Below, piece by piece: positions 27,616 to 36,458 of a stretch of DNA of 64,000 nt. The position numbers and the translations under genes were made by a program. Origin of the DNA: UBA1724 sp051884615. Its GTDB lineage: Bacteria > Verrucomicrobiota > Lentisphaeria > Oligosphaerales > Oligosphaeraceae. The notes under the pieces are model-generated. The model had not been told where the DNA came from. It ran no database searches and saw only the letters and a list, made by a program, of their open reading frames with translations. The first letter of the stretch is position 1, and the number at the start of each line of letters is the position of its first letter. The stretch lies in assembly GCA_051884615.1 (NCBI GenBank), contig JBJEVT010000035.1, forward strand, positions 1 through 64,000, written 5' to 3'.

Positions 27616-28536
27616 CTAGAAAGTGAAGAGGAGCTTGAGCGTGCCGCCCCAGCCATCCAGGTCTTGCTTGGCGAGCCGGGTGCCCACGGTGCCGAAAGCC
27701 TCGTCGTAGCGGAATTCGGCGGCGAGACCGACGGTTTTGCTAATCTGGTAGGCTGCGCCGATGGCGGCGTAGAGGCCCCATTCGCATTCCCTTTCCTTCT
27801 TTTCCTCGCGGTGGACGGCGGGTTGGGTGCCATCGGTGGCGAGGGTGGCGTAGGTGGAGGATTCCATGTCGGCGAGGGAGAGGCTGGGGCCGCCGGAGAG
27901 GTAGGTGGTCAGTCTGTCCCAGAGATTGTAGCCAAGGCTGAATCCGGCATCGAAGACGAAGAGGTCGAGGGCGAAACGGGAGCGGGCGTTGCCGGAGAGA
28001 CCGAGGACGAGGTCGCTGGGGTCGGTGTAAGGGGCGGCGACGCTGCCGGTGAAGTAGTGTTCGATGCAGGCGTTGCCGGGGCTGTGGAAGGCGTTGCCTG
28101 CGGAGGAGGAGAGGGAGAAATACTGGAAGTTGACGACGGCGTTGAGGGAGAGGCTTTCGTTTTTCCAGAGGGGGACGGCCAGGCCGAGGTTGAAGCCGGT
28201 GGACTCCCCGTCCCCGTAGCCGCCGTGGGAACCGATGGCCGTGCTGCCGAAGTCAACGACGGTGACGTCCAGAAAGCGCAGAGGGCCGCTGGTGCCGATT
28301 TGACTGTCGACGTAGTGGCGGATGCCGGCGTAGTCGTGGAGGTTGCCGTAGGCGTCAAGGAACCCCTTGTAGGCGGGTGTGGCGACCTTTTCAAAGTGGA
28401 CGTTGCGGAAATGGCGGTAGGAGGGGCCGAGGCTGACCTTGATGCCTCCGGCGTCGGGGCGGGAGTCATCCTCCTGCCCGGAGGCGGCGAAGGGAAGGAA
28501 AGCGGCCAGGGCCAGAGCTAGGAATATGCGTTTCAC
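27616..28536 (-). CDS. Outer-membrane beta-barrel protein
   Basis: The 306-residue protein has a signal peptide (MKRIFLALALAAFLPFAASG) and alternating amphipathic strands through to a C-terminal LKLLFTF, which ends in the aromatic residue used for BAM recognition. Strand-like segments such as GFNLGLAVPLWKNESLSLNA and FVFDAGFSLGYNLWDRLTTY support an outer-membrane barrel of roughly 10-14 strands. It lies between two large secreted proteins on the same strand (60 bp after one, 174 bp before the other), so it may anchor or export them. No specific porin family was recognised. Confidence 0.7.
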   Translation of the reverse strand: MKRIFLALALAAFLPFAASGQEDDSRPDAGGIKVSLGPSYRHFRNVHFEKVATPAYKGFLDAYGNLHDYAGIRHYVDSQIGTSGPLRFLDVTVVDFGSTAIGSHGGYGDGESTGFNLGLAVPLWKNESLSLNAVVNFQYFSLSSSAGNAFHSPGNACIEHYFTGSVAAPYTDPSDLVLGLSGNARSRFALDLFVFDAGFSLGYNLWDRLTTYLSGGPSLSLADMESSTYATLATDGTQPAVHREEKKERECEWGLYAAIGAAYQISKTVGLAAEFRYDEAFGTVGTRLAKQDLDGWGGTLKLLFTF

Positions 28537-28595
28537 GATTCTTCTTCTCCTTTGCTAGGGTAGATTCAGGGAAGGGACGCCGGGCTGGGTTCCCA

Positions 28596-31079
28596 TCAGT
28601 CGAGGGGGACCAGGACGAAGGGCATATAGGCGCCCAAGGGCTTGCCGTTCTTCTTGGCGCGGAGGTAGAGGCCGTCGCCGGCTTTCGGGGGGAAGCCGAG
28701 GTCGAGCGTCACCATGCCATCCACGACATCGGGGATGAGGTCGTTGTCCACGAGCCAGTCGCCGGTGCCGGTGTCGGCGTCGTAATCGTAGTACTGGACA
28801 TCATAGGCGAGGCCGGCGAGGTCGACGTCGGTCACCGTGACGAGGAAAAGCAGGCTGCCGTCCGTGAGGGCGCTGCTGATGACGGGGGCTTCGGACTTCT
28901 TGACGATCTGGAGGTTGAGGGGGTAGGAAAGATTTGTGCTCTCGCTGTTGGTGACGACGACTCTCCAGAGGTAGGCCGTGGAGTCGGCGGTGGAGGCCAG
29001 GGGGACGATGACTTCCGTGTCGGTGTCGGCGCTGACCTCCTTGACAAGCAGTCCGTTGCCGTCGAAGATTTCGAGTCTGTAGGTGTAGCCGACCTTGAGG
29101 GTGGGCCACCGGAAGACGACAAAGGTGGTGTCGTCTTCCGTGATGATGGCGTTGCCGGAGGCGGGCATGAAGCCGTCCAGGCCCTGGAAGAAGACATCGC
29201 GGTCATCGTCTTCCTTGACGGTGAAGGTGGCGGCCCCGGTGGCCGTGGAACCGTCGCCCATCGGGTTGTAGCCCAGGAGGTCGACGGTGTAGGTTCCCGC
29301 CTCGTAGAAGTCCAATTTGAGGGAGGTCTTGGGGAGGAGCAGGCCATCGATGAGCTGGACGAAGTGCTTGTCGATGGTCTGGAGGGCGGTGCCGTCCTGG
29401 CGACGGATGGTCAGGGTGTAGCCTTGGGCAAGGGGGGAGAAGAGGTCGAAGGCGACGGTGTTGCCGCTGACGGTGGCGCTGACCTGGCCGCTGGGGGGGG
29501 TGTCGTAGTCGGCCACCTGGACGATCTTCTGGAAGGCGGGCTGGTCGGCGCGGCCGATGGCGGCGGACCAGGGGTAGAATGTGTATGTGTAGGTGCCGGG
29601 GAGGAGTCCATCCGTGTAGTCGAGGTAGTCGATGGGAAGGATGGTTTCGGCGAGGCCGCGCATGGTGAAGAGGACGTTGCCTTCCTCGTCGGCGACGTCG
29701 ACAAGGAAGGTGGAGGTGCCTTCAGGGATGTCTTTGTCCTCGATTTCGATGGTGGGGTACCAGGGCGTGCCTCCGTAGATGACGACGAAAATGTCGAAGG
29801 AGGCGCTGTCGATGCCGTGGTTGGCGCTGCCTCCGTTGTCGACGAGGATGACATGGATGATGGCTTTCTTGCCCATCTTGTCGGCGGCGTCGAGGGAGAC
29901 TGTGTAGGTGAGGGAGAAGGTGCGCTCGTCGCCTTCCTGGCTGATGGTGAAGGATGGTTCTCCGGTGATGAGGCCGTCGGGGTCGGTCTTGGTGACCATG
30001 GTACGGGAGGGGTCAAGTGTCTGGGAGGCCTCGTCTTCGCTGTCCCCCATGGTGACAGGGAAGGTGAGGGTGCGCTCCTCGCCATTGCAATCCTGGGGGG
30101 TGAGGTACTGGTTGACGGGATGGATGACGGGGGCGGAGTTGACGCCCATGACCTGGAAGGAAAGGTCGACGGCGTTGGAGACGGCCCCCGACGGGGTGCG
30201 CTCCGTGGCGGTGACGGTGAAAACCACGGTGCCGACCTGATGCTCCTCGGGGATGAAGGTGACGTTGTCGCCGTTGATGGTGAATTCCCCCTTGACGGGG
30301 CTTTCGTCCGCAACGGCGAAGGTGTAGTCGAAGCCCGCCTCCATGTCGGCCGGGTCATCGTCGGCAACGGATACGAAATCGGCGATGGCGGCGGTCTTGG
30401 CGGTGCTTTCGACGACGGGGGCGCTGGCCCAGGGCTGGGGGTCTTTGGCGGTGAGGACGGGGGCGGTGTTCGAGGGTGCGCGGGTGGCGATCGTCCTGGT
30501 TTCGCCCCTCAAACGGCGGGCGGGGCTGGCGCTTTCCAAGATTTCAGGGGTTTCGGCTGCCTTGAGTTCGTCGTCGGTGGTTTCCCGGGGGCTGGACGCC
30601 TCGTCGTCGGTGGTGAGGACAACGACGAAGGTGCCGGTCCCGGGGGAGGCGTCGGGAGCGTCGGAGGAGATGACGCCGTAGGTGACCTTGACGACGACAT
30701 CCGTGGCCTGCCGGTTCAGGTACTCCTCGTTGGGCGTGAGAATAATCTGGCTCCCCTTGACTTCCACGGTGGCCGCGGCGCCATTGTCCAGGCAGGCTGT
30801 GGTGAAGGCGACATGGGAGGTGGGGACGAAGGCGTTTCTGGCGGCGCTCCAGATGGCGGCCTGGAAGGCGGCGGTGTTGTCAGGGCTGACGGCCAGTGCG
30901 GTTGCCTTGTTGGTGCGGAAGGTGGCCTCGGCCTTGGTGCAGAAGAGGAAAGCCGTCTTGGGGGCTTCCATGGCACCGGCTTCCTGCGCCTTTGCCGACA
31001 GGGGGGAGAAGGCTACGAACAGGAGCGCCGAAGCCAAGAGGCGGCATTTCTTTACAAAACGGGAAAACATACTGGGCAT
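28596..31079 (-). CDS. Large secreted protein with cadherin/Ig-like repeats
   Basis: The 827-residue protein has an N-terminal signal (FVKKCRLLASALLFVAFSPL, ending at SAKAQ). It is built of beta-sandwich repeats: FVSVADDDPADMEAGFDYTF with FTVTATERTPSGAVSNAVDL, VNSAPVIHPVNQYLTPQDC, and further Ig-like or fibronectin-like modules (DADTGTGDWLVDNDL near the end). Acidic D-D-E clusters suggest calcium binding, as in bacterial cadherin-like domains. It is the first gene of the three-gene minus-strand island. The start may instead be the ATG at 31070, which gives better spacing to a GAGGAG. It is likely surface-exposed; function unknown. Confidence 0.7.
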   Translation of the reverse strand: MPSMFSRFVKKCRLLASALLFVAFSPLSAKAQEAGAMEAPKTAFLFCTKAEATFRTNKATALAVSPDNTAAFQAAIWSAARNAFVPTSHVAFTTACLDNGAAATVEVKGSQIILTPNEEYLNRQATDVVVKVTYGVISSDAPDASPGTGTFVVVLTTDDEASSPRETTDDELKAAETPEILESASPARRLRGETRTIATRAPSNTAPVLTAKDPQPWASAPVVESTAKTAAIADFVSVADDDPADMEAGFDYTFAVADESPVKGEFTINGDNVTFIPEEHQVGTVVFTVTATERTPSGAVSNAVDLSFQVMGVNSAPVIHPVNQYLTPQDCNGEERTLTFPVTMGDSEDEASQTLDPSRTMVTKTDPDGLITGEPSFTISQEGDERTFSLTYTVSLDAADKMGKKAIIHVILVDNGGSANHGIDSASFDIFVVIYGGTPWYPTIEIEDKDIPEGTSTFLVDVADEEGNVLFTMRGLAETILPIDYLDYTDGLLPGTYTYTFYPWSAAIGRADQPAFQKIVQVADYDTPPSGQVSATVSGNTVAFDLFSPLAQGYTLTIRRQDGTALQTIDKHFVQLIDGLLLPKTSLKLDFYEAGTYTVDLLGYNPMGDGSTATGAATFTVKEDDDRDVFFQGLDGFMPASGNAIITEDDTTFVVFRWPTLKVGYTYRLEIFDGNGLLVKEVSADTDTEVIVPLASTADSTAYLWRVVVTNSESTNLSYPLNLQIVKKSEAPVISSALTDGSLLFLVTVTDVDLAGLAYDVQYYDYDADTGTGDWLVDNDLIPDVVDGMVTLDLGFPPKAGDGLYLRAKKNGKPLGAYMPFVLVPLD

Positions 31080-31363
31080 GACTCCTCGAAGTTGTTCGTG
31101 AATGTTGTGATCTGGTTCCGTGAAGTGGATTCCTTGAAAATGGGGGGAAATGGCAGGATAATCAATGAATATTCAGCATGACATGCCTGCTGAAGCGGAG
31201 CAGGCGGCGTTTGCCCGGAGGGGGGGGGGACATGTCAAGCTCCAAACTTTAGCTCATCTTCCGAGAAACAAACGTGGAACGGCGAATTTTCCCTTGTCTC
31301 CGGCCTCCTGGGCTCCCTTTGCGAGAGGTGCCTGCGGGAGGAGCCCCCCGGGCGGAACGTGCA

Positions 31364-31392
31364 GGGGAGCGCGAACCGCCCTCTCTATGGTC
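31364..31392 (+). repeat. 29-bp repeat, right copy
   Basis: Partner of 23398-23426 with two mismatches. It lies in the 446-bp gap (31080-31525) between the island and obg. Apart from the two repeat copies, and a short GCATGACATGC palindrome near 31178, I see nothing else in that gap. Confidence 0.75.
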
Positions 31393-31500
31393 TTCGTATG
31401 ATCTCTCCGCGTGGCCTGGGATGCGCCGCCGGCGCCTCCGTTGTGGTTTGCGTGGAAGGGCGGCGTCCCGAGTGCCCTGTGCCTATGGGGAGGGAGGCTT

Positions 31501-31563
31501 TGGGGGAGGGAGTATATTAAGCCTCATGTTTATCGACAAGACGCGAATCACAGTGCAGGCGGG
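31501..31563 (+). repeat. 63-bp repeat spanning the obg start, right (intact) copy
   Basis: This is the functional copy of the segment duplicated at 23329-23391 (61/63 identity). It contains a purine-rich GGGAGGGAG, a TATATT seven bases before the ATG, and the first 12-13 obg codons. Confidence 0.85.
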
Positions 31564-32626
31564 CCATGGTGGAGCGGGCAGTTGCAGCTTCCGGCGGGCC
31601 AAGTTCATTCCCAACGGCGGACCCGACGGCGGCGACGGCGGCCGTGGCGGCAACGTGGTCATCTACGCGGATCACGGCGAGGCCAGTCTGGTGGACCTGC
31701 GCTTCCAGCCCAAATGGAAAGCGGAGGCGGGCGAGGGCGGCCGCGGCCGCCAGAAGCATGGCCGCAACGGGACGGACTGCCGCATCCGGGTGCCCATGGG
31801 CACCCTGATCTTCGATGTGGCCACCGGCGAGCTGCTCTGCGACCTGAAGGAGGATCAGCAGGAGTTCATCGTCGCCCACGGCGGCAAGGGCGGCCTGGGC
31901 AACCTCCATTTCGTCTCCTCCACCAACCGCGCCCCCCGCATCTGCCAGCCGGGCCTGCCTGGCGAGGAGCGGGAGATCGAACTGGAGATCAAGACCATCG
32001 CCCAGGTGGGCCTGGTGGGATTCCCCAACGCCGGAAAGTCCACTCTGCTGGGCGCCGTCTCCGCCGCCCATCCCACGGTGGCCCCCTATCCCTTCACCAC
32101 GCTCTTCCCCAATGTGGGCGTGGTGGAGATGGAGGACTACACCCGGCTGACCATCGCCGACATCCCCGGCCTCATCGACGGAGCCCACCGCAACGTGGGC
32201 CTGGGGGAGGCGTTCCTGCGCCACATCGAACGCTGCCGCCTCTTCTGCTACGTCCTGGACATGGGCGGGGTGGACGGACGGGACCCCCTGGAGGACCTGA
32301 AGGTGCTCCGGAAGGAACTGGAGATGTATGCCCCCGGCATGTCCTCCCGCCCCTTCCTCATCTTCGCCAACAAGATGGATCTCCCCGAAGCCCAGGAGAA
32401 TCTCCGGCGGCTCCGGGAAAGCGAACCCCCGGAAACGGAAATCCTCTCCGGCTGCTGCGAACTCCACGAGGGCACGGCGGAACTGGTCCTCGCCCTTCGC
32501 CGACGCCTGGACGCCCTCCCGCCGGAGGACGAGGAGGCCACCCGACGGGTGCTGGCCCATCGCCACGCCGGCCTCCAGGAGGCGTCCGAAATCCGGAAGG
32601 ACGCCTTCGCGGGGTGGGACGACTAG
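31526..32626 (+). CDS. obg: GTPase Obg/CgtA
   Basis: The 366-residue ribosome-associated GTPase functions in 50S maturation and stress control. The N-terminal glycine-rich Obg fold (GGAGSCSFRRAKFIPNGGPD, then GGDGGRGGNV) is followed by the G domain: G1 GFPNAGKST, switch II DIPGLIDGA and G4 NKMDL. There is no extended OCT domain; the protein ends soon after the G domain. rplU-rpmA, which usually precede obg, are absent, and a duplicated start region separates it from the upstream genes. A TATATT sits only 7 bp before the ATG, so expression could be leaderless or driven from further upstream. Confidence 0.95.
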   Translation: MFIDKTRITVQAGHGGAGSCSFRRAKFIPNGGPDGGDGGRGGNVVIYADHGEASLVDLRFQPKWKAEAGEGGRGRQKHGRNGTDCRIRVPMGTLIFDVATGELLCDLKEDQQEFIVAHGGKGGLGNLHFVSSTNRAPRICQPGLPGEEREIELEIKTIAQVGLVGFPNAGKSTLLGAVSAAHPTVAPYPFTTLFPNVGVVEMEDYTRLTIADIPGLIDGAHRNVGLGEAFLRHIERCRLFCYVLDMGGVDGRDPLEDLKVLRKELEMYAPGMSSRPFLIFANKMDLPEAQENLRRLRESEPPETEILSGCCELHEGTAELVLALRRRLDALPPEDEEATRRVLAHRHAGLQEASEIRKDAFAGWDD

Positions 32627-32630
32627 CGGC

Positions 32631-33110
32631 ATGGAAGGGATGACCCCCATCGTGATTCTCCTGGTCGGCGCGGGAGTGAATCTCCTGGTGCTGGGCGCCG
32701 TGGCTTTGGCCCTGGCCGCCCGGGTCTATCTCCGGCGCCTCCGGGTGGTCCTGCAGACCAAGGAGCTGCCGGAGGAGTGGCGCCGCCGCGCCTCCCTGCT
32801 CCATCCCTGGCGTGAGGTCGCCCTGGGTCTCTGCATCTCCCTCTCCATCCCCTTCTTCGTCCATTTCTGCCTGGCGGGCACCGCCAGCCGCAACGCGGCC
32901 GTCCTGGCCGGCTATGTGTCGGCGCTCCTGTGCGCCCTGGGATGCTTCTCCCGCCTGCGCCACGAGTGGGAGGAACTGGGGGGCGCCGGAGACGGCTCCT
33001 CCCTCCTGCTCCCCCTGGGCTTCTTCTCCGCGGGCCTGGTCCTCCTCCTCTGGGGCGCCCTCTCCCTGGCGCTGGCGGTCGCCACCCTGGTCCTCCCGCC
33101 CCAGGGCTGA
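32631..33110 (+). CDS. Small integral membrane protein, four predicted helices
   Basis: The 159-residue protein has four strongly hydrophobic segments (about residues 6-28, 62-81, 90-107 and 125-153) with basic residues RVYLRRLRVVLQTK after the first, which suggests a cytoplasmic loop. I recognise no family. It starts 4 bp after obg (the ATG at 32640 is an alternative start), so it is almost certainly co-transcribed and translationally linked. The weak base-level pattern is that of a real gene: the frame is open between obg and the next ribosome site. Confidence 0.65.
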   Translation: MEGMTPIVILLVGAGVNLLVLGAVALALAARVYLRRLRVVLQTKELPEEWRRRASLLHPWREVALGLCISLSIPFFVHFCLAGTASRNAAVLAGYVSALLCALGCFSRLRHEWEELGGAGDGSSLLLPLGFFSAGLVLLLWGALSLALAVATLVLPPQG

Positions 33111-33176
33111 GCCCGCCGCCACATCCCTTTCCTCCCCCCCCCCTTCCCGAACGATTTTCCAAGGAGAACACACGCT

Positions 33177-33809
33177 ATGTACATTGGCCGAATTGTCGCC
33201 GTGGGACGCACCCTCCAGGGGCGCGGCGCCGCCCTCTACCGGGTCTCCTCCCGCTCCTTCCCCAACCGCCAGAGCGTCCAGCTGGAAAAGTCCATCGCCA
33301 TCGTCCCCAAGCCGGGCTTCGAGCAGGACATCCACCGGAATCCCTACATCGCCTACAACTGCCTCCGCTTCGCCAAGGGACTCTGCGTGGTCTCCAACGG
33401 CTCCCAGACCGACCCCGTGACGGAAAAGCTGGAGGCCGGCATGTCCCCCCGGGACGCCCTCTCCACCGTGATGCTGGCCATGGACTACGAGCACGACTCC
33501 CTGGACACCCCCAGAATCACCGGCATCGTGGATCCCGCCGGCGAGACCGGCTGGCTGGCCATCGTCCGGAAGGACGCCCTCATCGTCCGCTCCTTCGCCC
33601 TGAAGCCCGGCGAGGCCTTCTATGTGAGCACCTACGAGAAGAACGTCCCCTCCCCGGAACAGCGGGACGGCGCCTTCGACGTGGCCACCGCCCAGGAGGC
33701 CTGCGACTATATTCTGGGCAAAGGGGTCTTCGCCGACTTTGAACGGCCCATCTCCGCCGCCTGCGCCCTGGGCCAGGAGGATGGCACCTTCGCCACCGCC
33801 TTCAAATAA
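33177..33809 (+). CDS. PurO-like IMP cyclohydrolase
   Basis: The 210-residue protein begins MYIGRIVAVGRTLQGRGAAL and continues YRVSSRSFPNRQS, the signature of the archaeal-type IMP cyclohydrolase family (PF07826), which closes the purine ring of FAICAR to give IMP. The N-terminus fits the Ntn-like fold of PurO. Further family segments are RNPYIAYNCLRFAKGLCVVS and ATAQEACDYILGKGVFADFE. In bacteria this step is usually done by the C-terminal part of PurH, so this is either a PurH replacement or a paralogue with another role. A ribosome site (AAGGAG) precedes the ATG. Family call confident; activity in this organism inferred. Confidence 0.8.
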   Translation: MYIGRIVAVGRTLQGRGAALYRVSSRSFPNRQSVQLEKSIAIVPKPGFEQDIHRNPYIAYNCLRFAKGLCVVSNGSQTDPVTEKLEAGMSPRDALSTVMLAMDYEHDSLDTPRITGIVDPAGETGWLAIVRKDALIVRSFALKPGEAFYVSTYEKNVPSPEQRDGAFDVATAQEACDYILGKGVFADFERPISAACALGQEDGTFATAFK

Positions 33810-33856
33810 CCCTTCCCCCTCTCTTCTTCCCCCCCCATTCAGCAGGAACATCCACC

Positions 33857-34312
33857 ATGCGAATCCTCGTTCTCAATGGTCCCAACCTGCAGCTTCTGGG
33901 CATGCGGGAGCCTGGCATCTACGGCACCGGCACCCTGGCACAGCTGGAGGAGCATTGCGCCCGGGTGGCGCAGGAGCTGGGTGTCCAAGTGGAGTGCCGT
34001 CAGAGCAACCACGAGGGCGATCTGGTGGACTGGATCGGAAAGGCCCCTGGGGAATTTCAGGGGATTGTGCTGAACGCCGCCGCCTACACCCACACCAGCG
34101 TGGCCATCCGGGACGCGGTGGCGGCGGTGCGTCTTCCCGTGGTGGAGGTGCATCTGAGCAACGTCTTCCGGCGGGAGGAGTATCGGCACCGCAGCTACCT
34201 GGCGGAGGTGGCATGGGCGGTGATTTCCGGCATGGGGTTCCTGAGCTATGAGATGGCGCTCCGCGCCCTGGCGGCCCATGCCCGCGACCAGGAGGAGAAC
34301 CCCCGGAAATAA
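33857..34312 (+). CDS. aroQ: 3-dehydroquinate dehydratase, type II
   Basis: The 151-residue shikimate-pathway enzyme dehydrates 3-dehydroquinate to 3-dehydroshikimate as a dodecamer. The signature is ILVLNGPNLQLLGMREPGIYG, in which the Tyr at the end is catalytic. RQSNHEGDLVDWI and LNAAAYTHTSVAIRDA follow. VVEVHLSNVFRREEYRHRSY carries the catalytic His-containing loop. The length matches type II enzymes. It precedes accB, the order seen in many bacteria. Confidence 0.96.
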   Translation: MRILVLNGPNLQLLGMREPGIYGTGTLAQLEEHCARVAQELGVQVECRQSNHEGDLVDWIGKAPGEFQGIVLNAAAYTHTSVAIRDAVAAVRLPVVEVHLSNVFRREEYRHRSYLAEVAWAVISGMGFLSYEMALRALAAHARDQEENPRK

Positions 34313-34449
34313 TCTGTCTGTTCCTGATCCGGACGAGCGCCGGCTCTTCGCCGTCCCCCGGGCGACCCCGGTCCCCCCTCTGGACGGGGAAGAGCCAGCC
34401 GGCCTCCCGGCTCCAGGTCTTTCCCCATTTTGCAGCAAGGAGAAAATCC

Positions 34450-34884
34450 ATGGATCTGAAAATCGTGCATCGCCTGGCCCAGTTGATGGAGCGCCATGGT
34501 CTGACGGAAGTGGAGCTTTCGGAACAGGAGTGCAGCGTCCGGCTTGTCCGTCCCCGGGGCGAGTCCCCCGCCGTGGTCGAGTCGTCCCTGATTTCTCCGG
34601 AGGTCAGCGCCCCCACCACCAATGACCTGGAGCCGGAACCCGAGGTGGAGAGCCACTTTGTGACCTCCCCCATGCCCGGCACCTTCTATGTGGCGCGCTC
34701 CCCCGAGGAGGCGCCCTTCGTGGAGGAGGGCCAGACCATCAAGCCCGGCCGCGTGGTGGGCATCGTGGAGGCCATGAAGGTGATGAACGAGATCAAGTCG
34801 GAGTTCGGGGGCACCGTGGTGAAGGTCCTGGTGCCCAACGGAAGCCCGGTGGAGTTCGGGCAGCGTCTCTTCGAGATCCAGTAG
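34450..34884 (+). CDS. accB: Biotin carboxyl carrier protein of acetyl-CoA carboxylase
   Basis: The 144-residue protein has a short N-terminal helix-rich region (MDLKIVHRLAQLMERHGLTE), an acidic linker and the biotinyl domain. The biotin-accepting lysine lies in E-A-M-K-V-M-N-E-I (about residue 110). The 'thumb' loop characteristic of true AccB proteins precedes it (SPMPGTFYVARSPEEAPFVE). An AAGGAG ribosome site precedes the ATG. It is followed by accC after 24 bp. Confidence 0.96.
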   Translation: MDLKIVHRLAQLMERHGLTEVELSEQECSVRLVRPRGESPAVVESSLISPEVSAPTTNDLEPEPEVESHFVTSPMPGTFYVARSPEEAPFVEEGQTIKPGRVVGIVEAMKVMNEIKSEFGGTVVKVLVPNGSPVEFGQRLFEIQ

Positions 34885-34908
34885 GGGCGGGAGGCCACGT
34901 TCCATCGC

Positions 34909-36264
34909 ATGTCTGACACTCCGGTGAAAGTGCTGATCGCCAACCGCGGGGAGGTGGCTCTGCGGGTGCTGCGGGCCTGCCGCACCCTGGGACTGCCCAG
35001 CGTCGTGGTCTTCTCCGAACCCGACCGCAACACCCTGGCGGTCCGCCTGGCGGACGAGGCCATCTGCATCGGCTCCGCCCCCGCCTCCGACAGCTATCTC
35101 AAGGTGGACCGCATCATCGCCGCCGCCGAACTCACCGGCGCCACCGCCATCCACCCGGGCTACGGCTTCCTCTCCGAAAACTCCCACTTCGCGGAAATCT
35201 GCCGGGAATGCGGCATCACCTTCATCGGCCCCTCCCCCGAGGCCATCCGGCTGCTGGGAGACAAGGCCGCCGCCAAGGCCACCATGCAAAAGGCAGGAGT
35301 CCCCGTGATTCCCGGCTCCTCCGGCGCGGTGAACGACGTGGCGGAGGCGGGCCGCGCCGCCCAGAAGGTGGGCTATCCCGTGATTCTCAAGGCCGCCAGC
35401 GGCGGCGGGGGAAAGGGCATGCGCCTGGCCCCCGACGCGGGACATCTCCCCGAAGCCTTCCAGACCGCCGCCGCCGAGGCCAAGGCCGGCTTCGGCGACG
35501 ACACCCTCTATCTGGAAAAATACCTGGTCAATCCCCGCCATGTGGAAATCCAGCTGCTGGCCGACGGCAAAGGCGGCGTCCTTTGCCTGGGCGAACGGGA
35601 CTGCAGCCTCCAGCGCCATCACCAGAAGGTGGTGGAGGAAAGCCCCTGCTCCGTCCTCCCCGAGGATGTGCGCCGGAAGATGATGCGGGCGGCGGTGGCC
35701 GCCGCCCAGTCGGCGCGCTACGCCGGCGTGGGCACCGCGGAATTCCTCTTCGAACCCTCCACCCGCAATTTCTACTTCATGGAGATGAATACCCGCCTCC
35801 AGGTGGAACATCCCGTCACGGAAATGGTCTGGGGAGTGGACCTCGTGGCGGCGCAGATCCAGGTGGCGCTGGGGGGCGTCCTCCCCTGGAAGCAGGAGGA
35901 GCTGCAACCCAGGGGACACGCCATCGAGGTGCGGATCAATGCGGAGGACCCCACCCGGGACTTCGCCCCCGTCCCCGGACAGGTCCAATTCTATCACGCC
36001 CCCGGCGGCCCCGGCATCCGGGTGGATTCCCATCTCTACGACGGCTACGTGGTGCCCCCGTACTACGACAGCCTGCTGGCCAAGGTCATCGCCCACGGGG
36101 AAACCCGGGAGGTGGCCCGCCGCCGGATGATTCTGGCCCTGGAGGAGTTCACGGTGGAGGGCATCACCACCACCACCGAGTTCTCCAAAGCCCTCCTGGA
36201 AAGCGCCCCCTTCGTCCAAGGGGACTTCCACACGGGCACTCTCCAGGAAATGCTCCGGGAATAA
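34909..36264 (+). CDS. accC: Biotin carboxylase subunit of acetyl-CoA carboxylase
   Basis: The 451-residue ATP-grasp enzyme carboxylates the biotin of AccB, the first half-reaction of fatty acid synthesis. VLIANRGEVALRVLRACRTL starts the N-domain. The ATP-binding loop is AASGGGGKGMRLA. ERDCSLQRHHQKVVEESPCS, EMNTRLQVEHPVTEMVWGVD and GHAIEVRINAEDP are the classical BC motifs. The length equals E. coli AccC. It is the downstream partner of accB in one operon. Confidence 0.97.
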   Translation: MSDTPVKVLIANRGEVALRVLRACRTLGLPSVVVFSEPDRNTLAVRLADEAICIGSAPASDSYLKVDRIIAAAELTGATAIHPGYGFLSENSHFAEICRECGITFIGPSPEAIRLLGDKAAAKATMQKAGVPVIPGSSGAVNDVAEAGRAAQKVGYPVILKAASGGGGKGMRLAPDAGHLPEAFQTAAAEAKAGFGDDTLYLEKYLVNPRHVEIQLLADGKGGVLCLGERDCSLQRHHQKVVEESPCSVLPEDVRRKMMRAAVAAAQSARYAGVGTAEFLFEPSTRNFYFMEMNTRLQVEHPVTEMVWGVDLVAAQIQVALGGVLPWKQEELQPRGHAIEVRINAEDPTRDFAPVPGQVQFYHAPGGPGIRVDSHLYDGYVVPPYYDSLLAKVIAHGETREVARRRMILALEEFTVEGITTTTEFSKALLESAPFVQGDFHTGTLQEMLRE

Positions 36265-36306
36265 TCCCGCCGCCGCATCTCCCGCAATCCAGGAAACGCC
36301 GCCGCC

Positions 36307-36335
36307 TTGGCGGTGATTTCCCCGTTCGGTATATT
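36307..36335 (+). promoter_or_regulatory. Putative sigma-70 promoter for the Asp23-family pair
   Basis: TTGGCG (36307-36312) and TATATT (36330-36335) are separated by 17 bp, between accC and the Asp23-like gene at 36459. Confidence 0.55.
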
Positions 36336-36458
36336 AACCAAAATGTCGTTCCCGCTGGGGACGGGGACGACCCAGCGTTGCCCTCTTTCTCCCGCAGTCC
36401 CCCGGGGGACCATCCGGGATGGGTATCCCGCAGAACCTCAACACAGGAGTTGGACATC

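Noticed and set aside
31080..31525. A gene in the 446-bp gap before obg
   Set aside because: Open frames there run into obg in another frame or lack ribosome sites; the only meaningful features are the repeat copies.
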